64,000 nt of DNA from Burkholderia sp. Bp8992 (GTDB lineage Bacteria; Pseudomonadota; Gammaproteobacteria; Burkholderiales; Burkholderiaceae): positions 124,001-188,000 of the forward strand of contig NZ_QTQI01000015.1 in assembly GCF_003853705.1 (NCBI RefSeq), given 5' to 3'. Positions 28,046-39,900 of the stretch are shown in pieces. Under the pieces are notes generated by a model. That model made no database searches. It was not told where the DNA came from and saw nothing but the letters and a program-made list of their open reading frames with translations. Position 1 is the first letter of the stretch. Each line of letters begins with the position of its first letter. A program made the position numbers and the translations under genes.

Positions 28046-28318
28046 TCAGTTCGACGGGCTCATGGTGTCCTTCTTCATCGCGTCGCCCTTCGACATCGCG
28101 TCGTGGCCCATCGCGTCCTTTTTCATGGCGTCCTTCTTCATCGCGTGCTTCTTCATGCCGTCCTTCTTCATCGCGCCGTCCTTGGCCATCTCGTCGTGGC
28201 CCATCGCGTCCTTCGACATCGACATGCCATCCTTCGACATCGCATCGTTCTGCGCATACGCGCCCGTTGCGATCGTGGCAAGTGCGGCGACACAGGCAAC
28301 CAGGAATACGTTTTTCAT
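28046..28318 (-). CDS. Pentapeptide MXKDX-repeat protein
   Basis: A 90-residue exported protein. After a signal peptide ('VFLVACVAALATIATGAYAQ', cut near residue 23) almost the whole mature part is a run of Met-Lys-Lys-Asp-X units such as 'MKKDAMKKDAM', mixed with 'MSKDG' and 'MGHDE'. This is the repeat family known from Burkholderia and related genera; the function is unknown. The abundance of Met, Lys, Asp and some His suggests metal binding or an oxidation-sensitive scavenger. It is the first gene of the operon with the cytochrome b and the MsrP-like enzyme, which fits a link to methionine oxidation. Confidence 0.9.
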   Translation of the reverse strand: MKNVFLVACVAALATIATGAYAQNDAMSKDGMSMSKDAMGHDEMAKDGAMKKDGMKKHAMKKDAMKKDAMGHDAMSKGDAMKKDTMSPSN

Positions 28319-28593
28319 GACATCTCTCCACTACATGGGTTTAGGAGCCGAATAGACGGAGCACATCGCCGGAAATGACAGCGATGTAGAAAAAATTTTA
28401 GACGCCTGAAATGAAAGGGCGGAATGCTGCACCGCTCGGCGCTTTCCGGCCCGGCCGGGACGCGGATCGGCGGCCGCGCTTGCTGCGCTGCACCCTGCCC
28501 GGCTCGCCGGCGGCGGCACGGCGATTGCGTGGCGGCATCCGATCCGCTCCCGGTTGAAACCGCCGCCAAGCCGGTGTATCGTGTGCCCTTGCT

Positions 28594-30761
<2,168 letters not shown>

Positions 30762-30804
30762 GCGCAGGCAGCGATCCGCCGCGGGTCGCTTCGCGATGCA
30801 CGAA

Positions 30805-30828
30805 GCCCGCTTTCGAGCGGGCTTTTTT
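30805..30828 (+). terminator. Rho-independent terminator of thiC
   Basis: A 7-bp perfect stem GCCCGCT/AGCGGGC around a TTCG tetraloop is followed by TTTTTT. It begins 44 bases after the thiC stop. Confidence 0.92.
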
Positions 30829-30993
30829 GCGCATGTCGCGTGCCTGCCGACGCACGGGAAACAATTGATTACGAAACCGCGCGAGCCTTAACAAGTCCTT
30901 ACAGCAGCACCGCGGAGCGGCGCGTAGATTGGGGACATGCGTGACCGCCAGCCGGTCGCGCGTCCTCCGTTCACTACCACAAGGACAACGATC

Positions 30994-31206
30994 ATGATTT
31001 CGATTCGGCGTATTGGGGTATGCGCGCTCCTCGTCACGACGGTGGCCAGCCTGTCGGCCTGCGATTCGATGACGAGGCGCCAGCGCGACACGGCAATCGG
31101 CGCGGGTGTCGGCGGCGTCGCCGGCGCGGCGATCGGCGGCAACGCGCTGTCGACGCTGGGCGGCGCGGCAGCCGGCGGCATCATCGGCAACCAGGTCGGC
31201 AAGTAA
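30994..31206 (+). CDS. osmB: OsmB-like glycine-zipper lipoprotein
   Basis: A 70-residue lipoprotein. The signal peptide ends in the lipobox 'SLSAC' (Cys about residue 23). The mature part reads 'DSMTRRQRDTAIGAGVGGVAGAAIGG' and ends 'GGAAAGGIIGNQVGK', the glycine-zipper pattern of E. coli OsmB, an osmotically inducible outer-membrane lipoprotein. The start at 30994 is chosen because AAGGA precedes it at 9 bases and it gives a proper signal peptide; an ATG at 30937 would add 19 residues. A terminator follows at 31241. Osmotic regulation is only inferred from the family. Confidence 0.85.
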   Translation: MISIRRIGVCALLVTTVASLSACDSMTRRQRDTAIGAGVGGVAGAAIGGNALSTLGGAAAGGIIGNQVGK

Positions 31207-31240
31207 GCGGCCGGCCGGACCCGGCGCAACCTTCGTCCAG

Positions 31241-31272
31241 ACGGCGTTTCCGCGATGCGGAAGCGCCGTTTT
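31241..31272 (+). terminator. Rho-independent terminator after the OsmB-like gene
   Basis: A 13-bp stem, ACGGCGTTTCCGC with GCGGAAGCGCCGT (one G-T pair), has a GAT loop and is followed by a short T-run. Confidence 0.75.
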
Positions 31273-31400
31273 CGCATGCGGCGCCGCAATATCTCCGGCA
31301 GCGGCCCGGAAATGATCGGTTACCGTTTTGCACACCGTGTCATCCGCGCGCGGCCTAAGCTTAAGCATCTGCCGATTGCCGGCTCCGCCGGAGAGACATC

Positions 31401-31652
31401 ATGAACAGGACCTTCGTCGCCGCGGCGCTCGCCTGCGCGACGCTCGCCGGCTGCTACTACCCGTACGGGTACTATCCTGGCGGCTATTACACGGCCGCAC
31501 CGGTGCAGCCGGCGCCCGTGTACGTCGATCCGGCCCCCGCCTACTACTACCCGGCGCCGGCCTATGCGCCCGCGTGGGGCGGCTATTGGGGACCGGCGCT
31601 GTCGCTCAATTTCGGCTTCGGCGGACGCGGCGGCTGGCACCACCATCACTGA
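31401..31652 (+). CDS. Tyr/Pro-rich small lipoprotein
   Basis: An 83-residue predicted lipoprotein: signal peptide with lipobox 'TLAGC' (Cys18), then a mature part made of Tyr, Pro, Gly and Ala: 'YYPYGYYPGGYY' and 'AYYYPAPAYAPAWGGYWG'. It ends with 'GFGGRGGWHHHH'. Similar Tyr-rich lipoproteins are common in Burkholderia; their function is unknown. Transcribed alone. The four C-terminal histidines could bind metal, which is a guess. Confidence 0.75.
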   Translation: MNRTFVAAALACATLAGCYYPYGYYPGGYYTAAPVQPAPVYVDPAPAYYYPAPAYAPAWGGYWGPALSLNFGFGGRGGWHHHH

Positions 31653-31793
31653 CCGGCACGGGCGCCGCCGGCCGGCCACCCTGCCCCCGCTGCCGGCGAC
31701 TTTCCCGCTTCTTGTCATTTCATCGGATCGTGAAACGACGGCACGGTAACGCGGTGTAAGATTCATCGCATCCCGTCCCCGCCCCCACGACCG

Positions 31794-32720
31794 ATGTCAC
31801 CCAAGAACGCCTTCCTGCTGACCGTGCTCGCTGCCCTGTGGGGCGCGTCATTCCTGTTCATCCGGATCGGCGTGGTCGATCTCGGCGTCGCGCCGCTGAT
31901 GGCGTTGCGCGTGGGCATCGGCGCGCTGTTTCTCACGGGCTTCGCGCTGACGCGCCTCAAACCCGCCGACCTCGGCGCGCGGCTGCGCCGCCATGCGTGG
32001 CCCTTGTTCGTCGTCGGCGCGCTGAACTCGGGCATCCCGTTCTGCCTGTTCGCGTTCGCCGAACTGACGCTGTCGGCCGGCCTGACGTCGGTGATCAATG
32101 CAACGACGCCGCTGTGGGGGGCGCTCGTCGCGTACCTGTGGCTGAAGGACAAGCTGTCGCTGCCGCGTGCGCTCGGCCTTGTGATCGGCTTTGCCGGCGT
32201 GCTCACGCTCGTATGGAACCAGATCGCGAACGCACACGGCGACACGGGCGCCAGCGCGACCGCGCTCGCTGCCGCCGCGGCGCTCGGCGCAACGCTGCTA
32301 TACGGCATCGCGGCCAATTACACGAAGCGCAAGCTCGGCGGCGTCGATCCGCTCGTCAACGCGGCCGGCAGCATGATCGGCTCGTCCATCCTGCTGCTGC
32401 CGTTCGCGATCGCCACCTGGCCGGCCGCGCCGGTCAGTGCACACGCATGGGGCGCGGTACTCGCCCTCGGCATCGCATGCACGGGCGTCGCGTACTTCAT
32501 CTTCTTCCACCTGATCGCGCATGTCGGCCCCGCCCGCGCGATTACCGTCACGTTCGTGATTCCCGTGTTCGGGCTGCTGTGGGGCGCACTGTTCCTCGGC
32601 GAACACGTGTCGGCCGTCATGATCGAAGGCTGCGCGATCGTGCTCGTCGGCACCGCGCTCGCGACCGGCGTGATCAAGCGGATTCCCGGCCTGCGGCCGC
32701 GCGGCGGAGAAGCGGCCTGA
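31794..32720 (+). CDS. EamA/DMT-family transporter
   Basis: A 308-residue transporter with ten predicted helices in two EamA repeats. Text such as 'AALWGASFLFIRIGVVDLGVAPLMALRVGIGALFL' and 'SVINATTPLWGALVAYLWLKDKLSLPRALGLVIGFAGVLTL' marks the first, and 'VTFVIPVFGLLWGALFLGEHVSAVMIEGCAIVLVG' the second. Members export amino acids or other metabolites; the substrate here is unknown. Transcribed alone. Confidence 0.9.
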   Translation: MSPKNAFLLTVLAALWGASFLFIRIGVVDLGVAPLMALRVGIGALFLTGFALTRLKPADLGARLRRHAWPLFVVGALNSGIPFCLFAFAELTLSAGLTSVINATTPLWGALVAYLWLKDKLSLPRALGLVIGFAGVLTLVWNQIANAHGDTGASATALAAAAALGATLLYGIAANYTKRKLGGVDPLVNAAGSMIGSSILLLPFAIATWPAAPVSAHAWGAVLALGIACTGVAYFIFFHLIAHVGPARAITVTFVIPVFGLLWGALFLGEHVSAVMIEGCAIVLVGTALATGVIKRIPGLRPRGGEAA

Positions 32721-32930
32721 GGCGCCGCGCGCAGGCCGCGGACGCGCGTATACCGTTTGCGTCTGGAGTTACCCTGATACGCGCGACGCTGCAATCCCGT
32801 TACACTCGAAACACTTATCCGCAGAAGGCGGCCTCGATGCTCCACGTTCTTTCGCGTCCGCCTGCGCATGCGACTGCATCGGCGTGGCGGCTCGCTCCCG
32901 CCCCGCCGCTCGCCCCCGGGCACCGTTGAC

Positions 32931-34211
32931 ATGAAGCCCGCCCGCGACCTGTCGCTCGACTCCCTGCTCGAACGCCTCACGCCGACACCCGGCGGCTGGC
33001 TCGCCACCTATCGCACCACGACGCTGCGCAGCGTGTTCCAGCCCGTGCTGTCGATCACGCACAAGCGCGTCGTCGGCTACGAGGCGCTGCTGCGCGTCGT
33101 CGACGCGAACGGCGCGCTGGTGTCGCCCACTGCGCTGTTCGACCGGACGCGCGGCGACGCCGACGCGCTGCTGCTCGACCGGCTCGCGCGCTGCCTGCAC
33201 ACGGCCAACTTCGTCGCGCAAGGCATCGGCGACGGCTGGCTGTTCCTGAACGTGACGCCGCGCGTGCTCGATACGGGCCTCGTGCAGCGCGAGTTCGTCG
33301 AGGCGCTGTGCCGGCATTTCTCGTTGCCGCCGAACCGCATCGTGCTGGAAGTCGTCGAGCAACCGGCGCGCGACGAAGCCGCGCTCGCCCGCACGATCGA
33401 CATGATTCAGCATCGCGATTTCCTGATCGCGATCGACGATTTCGGCACCGGATTCTCGAATTTCGACCGCGTATGGCGCGCGCGGCCCGATATCGTCAAG
33501 CTCGACCGTTCGCTCGTCGAGCGCTCGACCGGGTCGGCCGAAGATCGCCGCATCATGCATCACCTCGTGTCGATGCTGCACCAGGCCGGCGCGATGGTGC
33601 TGGCCGAAGGCGTCGAAAGCGACGACGCGCTGCAGGCGCTGATGGAAGCCGATATCGATTTCGTGCAGGGTTTCCGGTTCGGCCAGCCCGATGCGTCGAT
33701 CGCGCACGCGAGCGCGGCCGCGCCCGCGATGCTCGACGCCGCGTGGCGGCGCTTCATCGGCCAGCGACATACGCCGGTCGTCGCCGAACAGCCGGGCTTC
33801 GACGCGATCGAACGGCTCGTGCTCACCGGTGCGGCCGCGTTTTCCGCGAGCGGCGACCTGCAGGACGCCGCGCAACGCGTATTCGCGGTACCGACCGCGC
33901 GCCGCGTGTTCGTCACCGACGAGACCGGCGAGCAGTTCCTGCCGTCGATCGGCGCCCGCACCGACGACGGCCTGGCGGGCACCACCCGCCTCGCGCCGCT
34001 GTTCCCCGAAACCCACAGCAACTGGTCGCGGCGCCCGTATTTCCAGCGTGCGATCGCCGCGCCCGGGCGCGTCGCGCTGATGGGCCCGCACTTCTCGCTG
34101 ACGGAGGGCCGCGACTGCTATACGGCCGCCGTCGCGATCCGCGCGCAGAGCCGGCTCGTCGTGTTCTGCGTCGACTTCGTGCTCGACAGCGCGGGCACGG
34201 TGATGCGCTAG
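32931..34211 (+). CDS. EAL-domain phosphodiesterase with YkuI_C-like sensor domain
   Basis: A 426-residue protein without transmembrane segments. The EAL domain (about residues 35-270) has the residues needed for cyclic-di-GMP hydrolysis: the EAL Glu in 'VGYEALLRV', Asn in 'LFLNVTP', the Glu pair in 'LEVVEQ', 'DDFGTGFSNF', Lys in 'IVKLDRSLV', and 'AEGVES'. The rest (about 275-426), with 'SNWSRRPYFQRAIAAPGRVALMGPHFSLTEGRDCYTAAVAI', resembles the PAS-like YkuI C-terminal domain. An active cytoplasmic phosphodiesterase with a ligand-sensing tail is inferred. The ATG at 32931 avoids an Arg/Pro-rich upstream stretch. Confidence 0.87.
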   Translation: MKPARDLSLDSLLERLTPTPGGWLATYRTTTLRSVFQPVLSITHKRVVGYEALLRVVDANGALVSPTALFDRTRGDADALLLDRLARCLHTANFVAQGIGDGWLFLNVTPRVLDTGLVQREFVEALCRHFSLPPNRIVLEVVEQPARDEAALARTIDMIQHRDFLIAIDDFGTGFSNFDRVWRARPDIVKLDRSLVERSTGSAEDRRIMHHLVSMLHQAGAMVLAEGVESDDALQALMEADIDFVQGFRFGQPDASIAHASAAAPAMLDAAWRRFIGQRHTPVVAEQPGFDAIERLVLTGAAAFSASGDLQDAAQRVFAVPTARRVFVTDETGEQFLPSIGARTDDGLAGTTRLAPLFPETHSNWSRRPYFQRAIAAPGRVALMGPHFSLTEGRDCYTAAVAIRAQSRLVVFCVDFVLDSAGTVMR

Positions 34212-34262
34212 CGAGCGCGAGCCGCGGACGTCGGCCTGCGCGGGCCGCCGGCCGCTCCTGCG

Positions 34263-34667
34263 TCAGTCGGTCACCTTCCCTCTTCCGGACTTCACCACGC
34301 TGCGGCGCGACTTGTGCTCGAGCCGCCGCTCCTTCGACGCACGCGTCGGCCGCGTCGCCACGCGTGCGCGCGGCGTGAACGCGACGCTGCCGATCAGCGT
34401 GTCGAGCCGCGCCAGCGCGGCCTCGCGATTCTTCTCCTGCGTGCGGTATTCCTGCGACTTGATCACGACGATGCCGTCACGCGTGATGCGCTGGTCGGAC
34501 AGTGCGAGGAGCCGCTCCTTGATGACCGGCGGCAGCGACGACGCACGGATGTCGAAACGCAGGTGAATCGCGCTCGACACCTTGTTGACGTTCTGCCCGC
34601 CCGCGCCCTGCGCGCGCACGGCCGTCCATTCGACCTCGGCCGGATCGAGCGTATAGCGGATCATCAT
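34263..34667 (-). CDS. arfB: Alternative ribosome-rescue factor ArfB (YaeJ)
   Basis: A 134-residue peptidyl-tRNA hydrolase of the ICT1/YaeJ group that frees ribosomes stalled at the end of broken mRNAs. The catalytic GGQ is in '[23 protein letters not shown]', and the C-terminal tail '[26 protein letters not shown]' is the basic helix that enters the empty mRNA channel. Length agrees with YaeJ (about 140). Its ATG overlaps the recD stop (ATGA), so it belongs to the recCBD transcript; a second Met directly follows. Confidence 0.93.
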   Translation of the reverse strand: MMIRYTLDPAEVEWTAVRAQGAGGQNVNKVSSAIHLRFDIRASSLPPVIKERLLALSDQRITRDGIVVIKSQEYRTQEKNREAALARLDTLIGSVAFTPRARVATRPTRASKERRLEHKSRRSVVKSGRGKVTD

Positions 34668-36958
34668 CGCGAAATCTCCGTGCGACGTCGTGCGAGCGCT
34701 TCGTCGACGCGCGCCGCGAGCCCCGAATCGCGCTGCGTGCGTGTCGCGACCGCCTGCGCCAGTACGCGCCTCGGCCCGATCACCTGGACCCGCGTGCGGG
34801 CACGCGTGACGGCCGTGTAGACCAGCTCGCGCGTGAGCACCCGGCTGAACGCGGCCGGCAGCACGAGCGCGGCTTCGTCGAATTCCGAGCCCTGCGATTT
34901 GTGGACGGTCAGCGCGAACGCCGTTTCGTGCGGCGGCAGCGCAGCCGGCGACACCGCACGTGCGGTGCCGTCCGCGCGCCTGAACCACACGCGCAGCACA
35001 CCGTGCGCATCGGGTAACGCGATGCCGATGTCGCCGTTGAACAGCCCGAGCGCATAGTCGTTGCGCGTCACCATGATCGGCCGCCCGGTGAACCAGTGCG
35101 CGCCGACCGCGAGCGGCACGCGCGCGGCGTGCCGCACATGGGCGGCCACGAGTGCATTGACGTGCTCCGCGCCGCGCGAGCCGTTGCGGGTCGCGCACAG
35201 GATCCGGAACCGGTTGAGCGCGTCGAACAACGGCAGCGGATCGGGCACCGGCGCGGCCAGCGCGTCGCGCAACGCGTCGAGGTACGCGCCGAAGCGACGC
35301 GCGAGCCGCTCGACCGTCGACGCGGCAAGCGTATCGCCCGAATCGTCGACGAACGACGCGGCGGCCGCGTCGTCGGCGGGCAGCGCATCGAGCGCGGCCT
35401 GCACGTCGCCGCGGCGGATCGCGAGCGACAGCCGCCCGATCGGCGAATCGAGACCGAAACGGTAATTGCGCTCGAGCCAGACGACACAGTCCGCGAGCGG
35501 GGCCGGCGCGGCGACGGCGGACGCGGCGGCGGACGCTCCGCTCGATATCGTTGCCGATGCAGCCGCCGTCACCGACGCAAGCGCCGCGTCGCCCGCGTCG
35601 AACGGCGGCAGTTCGACGGCATCGAGCCACGTGAGTTCGTCGGCTTCGATCCATGCGGGCGTGTCGCCCGCCGTGCCGGTATCGGCCGGCATCGGCGCAA
35701 CGGGTAGCGCCGACGCGATTCCGGCCGACGAAGCTTCGTCATCCTGCGGCTCGTCGTCGAAAAGCGACGCCTGTCGCGGATCGGCCTTCGATCGGAGCGC
35801 CGGTTTGCGTGAAACGGAAACCGATGCCGAGACCGGGGCTGAAGCAGAAGCCGGACTCGCAGCCGGAATCGCTGCGGCCGCCGCTTCGTCCGGCACCGGC
35901 AACGCCGCGACGAACGCCGCCTCGTCGATGCCGAGCGCCTGTGCGATCCGCGTGCGTGCCGCGGCCGTAAAGGCAGGCCGCGCGCTCAGCTCCGCGAACA
36001 CGGCGCCCGCTTCGACCGCGGCCAGTTGATCCTTGTCGCCGAGCAGCACGAGCCGCGCGCCCGGCGCAAGCGCGTCGAGCAGGTGCGCGGCGAGCGCGAC
36101 GTCGATCATCGACGCCTCGTCGACGACGATCAGGTCGTACGGCAGCGGATTGTCGCGATGATGGCGGAACCCGGCCGCTCCGCCGCCGCCCAGCAGCCGA
36201 TGCAGCGTATACGACGTGTCGGGCAGGCGTGCGGCCAGCTCGGGCGGCAGGTCGCCGGCCCGCGCATGCAACGCTTCCTGCATCCGCTGCGCGGCCTTGC
36301 CGGTCGGTGCGGCCAGCGCGATGCGCAGCCCCGGGTGCGCGTCGAGCAGACAGGCCAGCACGCCGACGACGGTCGTCGTCTTGCCCGTGCCGGGGCCGCC
36401 GCTGACGATCGTCACGCGGCCGGTCAGTGCGACGATCGCCGCCACGCGCTGCCAGTCGACTTCGCCGGTGGCCGGCCCGAAGTAGCGCGCAAGGTTGTCG
36501 CGCAGCCGCTCGGGCGACAGGCCTTCGTCCGGCACGGCCACACCGGCCTGCGCGACGAGCGCATCGGCGAGCCGTCGTTCGTAATCGAAATAGCGCGACA
36601 GATACAGGTGGTCGTGCCGGTCGACGATCAGCGGCCGCTCGTCGCCGCGCGCAAGCGTGCCGAACGCGACGACGCCGCTCGCGGCGAGCGCGGCGCGCAC
36701 CTCGTCGGGCGGTGCTTCGTAGCGCTGCGCGAGCGCGCCGAGCGCGACGCAGACGTGGCCGCCGGCCGTCGCACGGCTCGTCGCGAACGCGGCGCGTGCC
36801 GCCCAGCGCGCCGCTGCGGACGGTGCGCCGGCGCGCCGCGCGAGGTCGCCGATGCGACGTGCGAAGCCCTCCGCCAGCGCGATGCCGAAATCGGCCGGCT
36901 CGGGCAGCCGCGCGACGAGGCCGCCGGTAAATTCGAGCGTGTCGTCCGACGCTTTCAT
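34664..36958 (-). CDS. recD: Exodeoxyribonuclease V alpha subunit, with a large insertion
   Basis: A 764-residue RecD, the 5'-to-3' helicase of RecBCD. Walker A is '[11 protein letters not shown]' (residues 186-196), and later motifs include '[11 protein letters not shown]', '[15 protein letters not shown]' and '[20 protein letters not shown]'. Between about residues 345 and 488 there is an Ala/Ser/Pro-rich insertion with no counterpart in the 608-residue E. coli protein. It contains 'RQASLFDDE' (396-400 QASLF), a good match to the beta-clamp-binding consensus. ATG overlaps the recB stop as ATGA. The frame stays open upstream into recB, but the family start is at 36958. Confidence 0.95.
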   Translation of the reverse strand: MKASDDTLEFTGGLVARLPEPADFGIALAEGFARRIGDLARRAGAPSAAARWAARAAFATSRATAGGHVCVALGALAQRYEAPPDEVRAALAASGVVAFGTLARGDERPLIVDRHDHLYLSRYFDYERRLADALVAQAGVAVPDEGLSPERLRDNLARYFGPATGEVDWQRVAAIVALTGRVTIVSGGPGTGKTTTVVGVLACLLDAHPGLRIALAAPTGKAAQRMQEALHARAGDLPPELAARLPDTSYTLHRLLGGGGAAGFRHHRDNPLPYDLIVVDEASMIDVALAAHLLDALAPGARLVLLGDKDQLAAVEAGAVFAELSARPAFTAAARTRIAQALGIDEAAFVAALPVPDEAAAAAIPAASPASASAPVSASVSVSRKPALRSKADPRQASLFDDEPQDDEASSAGIASALPVAPMPADTGTAGDTPAWIEADELTWLDAVELPPFDAGDAALASVTAAASATISSGASAAASAVAAPAPLADCVVWLERNYRFGLDSPIGRLSLAIRRGDVQAALDALPADDAAAASFVDDSGDTLAASTVERLARRFGAYLDALRDALAAPVPDPLPLFDALNRFRILCATRNGSRGAEHVNALVAAHVRHAARVPLAVGAHWFTGRPIMVTRNDYALGLFNGDIGIALPDAHGVLRVWFRRADGTARAVSPAALPPHETAFALTVHKSQGSEFDEAALVLPAAFSRVLTRELVYTAVTRARTRVQVIGPRRVLAQAVATRTQRDSGLAARVDEALARRRTEISR

Positions 36959-39900
36959 GCGCGCCCCCCTTCCATCATCCGGTCGAGGGCATCGACGAGC
37001 GCACGTGTGGGCCGGCGCGCATGCACGCCGGACGGCTCGCCGCCGCTGCGCCAGTCGGGCCGCACGCCGCGCACGAACAGGTACAGGTAGCCCGCGATGT
37101 GCGTGTCGTAGTCGTAGTCGGGCAGCCGCGCGTGCAGGTAGCGATGCAGCGCGACCGTGTAGAGCAGCGCCTGCAGGTGATACGCGTGATCGGCCATTGC
37201 GACGTCGAGCGCGCGCGGGCCGTAGGCATCCGGCGTCGTGCCGAGATGGTTCGACTTCCAGTCGACGATCCAGAAGCGGCCGTCGTGTTCGACGATCATG
37301 TCGATGAAACCCTTGATGAAACCGGCGAGCATGCCCGCCTCCAGTGCAACGTCCGGATAGCCGTGTGCGACCAGCAAGCGGCGCAGCGCCATCAGGTCGA
37401 GCGACGCCGGGAACAGGAAGCCCATTTCGTCGAGCCGCTTCGCCGGATCGAGATCGGCGAGCCGCATGCCCGGCACGAGCTCGGTGTGCACGACGTCGTC
37501 GACCAGCTGCGCCATCATCGCCGGCAACCGCGCGGCGAGCTCGGGCACCGCCTCGACCGGCCGGTCGTGCAGCGCACCGAGCGCGGCCTTGTGCCACGAC
37601 TCGCGCTCGGTGAAGCGGCTGAGCTCGAACAGCCGGTGCAGGCATTCGCCGGCTGCCGCGCCGCGCGGGAACACGAGGATGTCGTCGTCCGGCGGTTCGG
37701 CCGCGGCCGGCTCGGCGAAGATCCATTCGCCGTCCGGCGTCACCTCGGCAAGCGCATCGTGATCGGGCCGCAGCTCGTCGTCGGGGACGGCCGCGACGCC
37801 CGCTTCCTCGCGCGCCATCGACGCGGTCAGCGAGCTGAAGCTCGCCATCCGCCACGCGTCGCGCAGCACGCGCGTCGCATGACGCGCCGCGAGCGTCTGC
37901 GACGCATCGTGCCCGGCCGCGAGACGCTCGCGGCGCGCAGGCGCCGGCAGCGGCGCGACGCTCACGGGGCCGCCCGCGAGCGCCTGCCACGCCGTTTCGA
38001 GCGCCGCTTCGTCGGGCGGTTCGTCGAGCCACGCATCGAACGACTGGCCGGCGCCGGCGACGAGCCAGTTGAGCACGCTGCGCCGCGCTTCACGCGTCGA
38101 GCGCGACGACAGGTACGGGCCGGCCACGACATAGCAACGGTAGACCGCGCGCGTGAGCGCCACGTAGACGAGACGCGCGCGTTCCGCGGCCTGCTCGCGC
38201 AACGCCTGCCGCGCCGCGTGCGCGGCCGCCTCGTCGTCGCATCCGTAATGCAGCACGGCGTCGCCCGCCTCGTCGTGATACTCGCGCGCATCGGGCAGCG
38301 CGGACGAAGGCGGTTCGCGCAGTCCGCCGTCGTTCAGGAACGGACAGAACACGATTGCGTATTCCAGCCCCTTCGACTTGTGCACGGTCACGATCTGCAC
38401 GAGGTTGCGATCGGATTCGAGCCGCAACTGCGCTTCCTCGCCGCCACCGTCGAGCCGTTGCGCGGCGAGCCAGCGCAGCGTGGGCGCGATGCCCGGCTGC
38501 GCGGACGCGCGCGCCTGCGTCAGCTCGGCCAGATGGTTGATGTCGGTCACGCGGCGCTCGCCGTCCGCACCGGCCATCAGCCGCTCGGCGATCCGCAGCT
38601 CGCGCGTGAACGTGCGCCACATCACCGCAAAACCGCGCTCGCGCCACAGCAGCCGATATCGCGAGAAGCGCTCGACCCAGCTCATCGCGTCGGTGCCGTC
38701 GGATGCTTCGCCGCGTGCCTCGCCGTCGCCCTGCTCCATCCGCCACAGCGCGCCGGCATCGAGGCCGAACCAGTCGGACGCGAGCGCCGCGCGCAGGCGC
38801 CGCAGGTCGCCCGGCGCATCGATCGCCGCCAGCACGCGCTCGAGCTGCTCGGCGTCGCCGGTCGAGAACACCGACGCCTGCGCCAGCTCGACGCTGCCGA
38901 TGCCCCACGTGGCGAGCACGCGCTTCACGAGACTGCCCTGCCGGTGCGTCTGCACGAGCACCGCGATGTCGCCCGGCGACAGCGGCGACTCGCCGAGCCG
39001 CACGTGCCCTTCGCGCGCGCCGCGCATCAGCCGCGCGATCTCGGCGGCGCAGGCCTGCGCGGCCTGTGCCTGTGCATCGCGCTTGAGCAACGTGCCTTCG
39101 CCGCCCGGCAACGCCCAGACCCGGAAGTCACCGGCCGGGCCCGGATCGGTTTCGTCGACGAACGGCACGCGCACGCGCGTGCCGGCGCGCACCGCGTAAT
39201 AGTCGAGCCCGTCGAGCACGAAGGCACGCGGATTCGACATGAAGAACCGGTTGCACGCCTCGACGATCGCGGGCGTCGAGCGCTGGTTGACCGCGAGCGT
39301 GTAGCACGCGCTCGCTCGCGCGCGCGCCGCGAGATAGGTATGCAGATCGGCCGCGCGGAAGCTGTAGATCGCCTGCTTCGGATCGCCGACGAGGAACAGC
39401 GGGCCGCCCGGCGCGAAGATCCGGTCGAAGATCGCGAACTGCAGCGGGTCGGTGTCCTGGAACTCGTCGATCAGTGCTGCCGGATAGCGCGCGCGCAGCG
39501 TCTCGGCGAGCCACGGATGCGCATGCAGCGCGTGATACAGGTTCGCGAGCAAGTCGTCGAACGACACGACCCGCCGCGTGCGCTTGCGCTCGGCCAGCTC
39601 GCCCGGCGCCACGTCGAGCCAGTCGGCGATCAGCGCGAGCCAGCGCGCGCGCTGCGCGGCCTCGGCGGCGGCCACCGCGGCTTCGAGCGCGTCGGCGACA
39701 TCGAAGAACGCGTGCTCGGGCGTCGCGCCGCCTTTTTTCGTCGCTTTCACCAGCGCGGATTGCGTGAGCTTCAAGGCCGCTTTCGGCAGCGCGGCCGTCG
39801 CATCGCCCTGTGCGAAATGCGCGGCCCATGTGGCCAGCGCATCGGCGAGCGCATCGGGCTTGTGCGAGCGCTGGTTGAGCGCGGGCTGCGCGGTGCGCAG

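Noticed and set aside
28046-28318. CRISPR-like or satellite repeat
   Set aside because: The short-period repeats are coding (MKKDA units) with a signal peptide in frame; there are no spacers.
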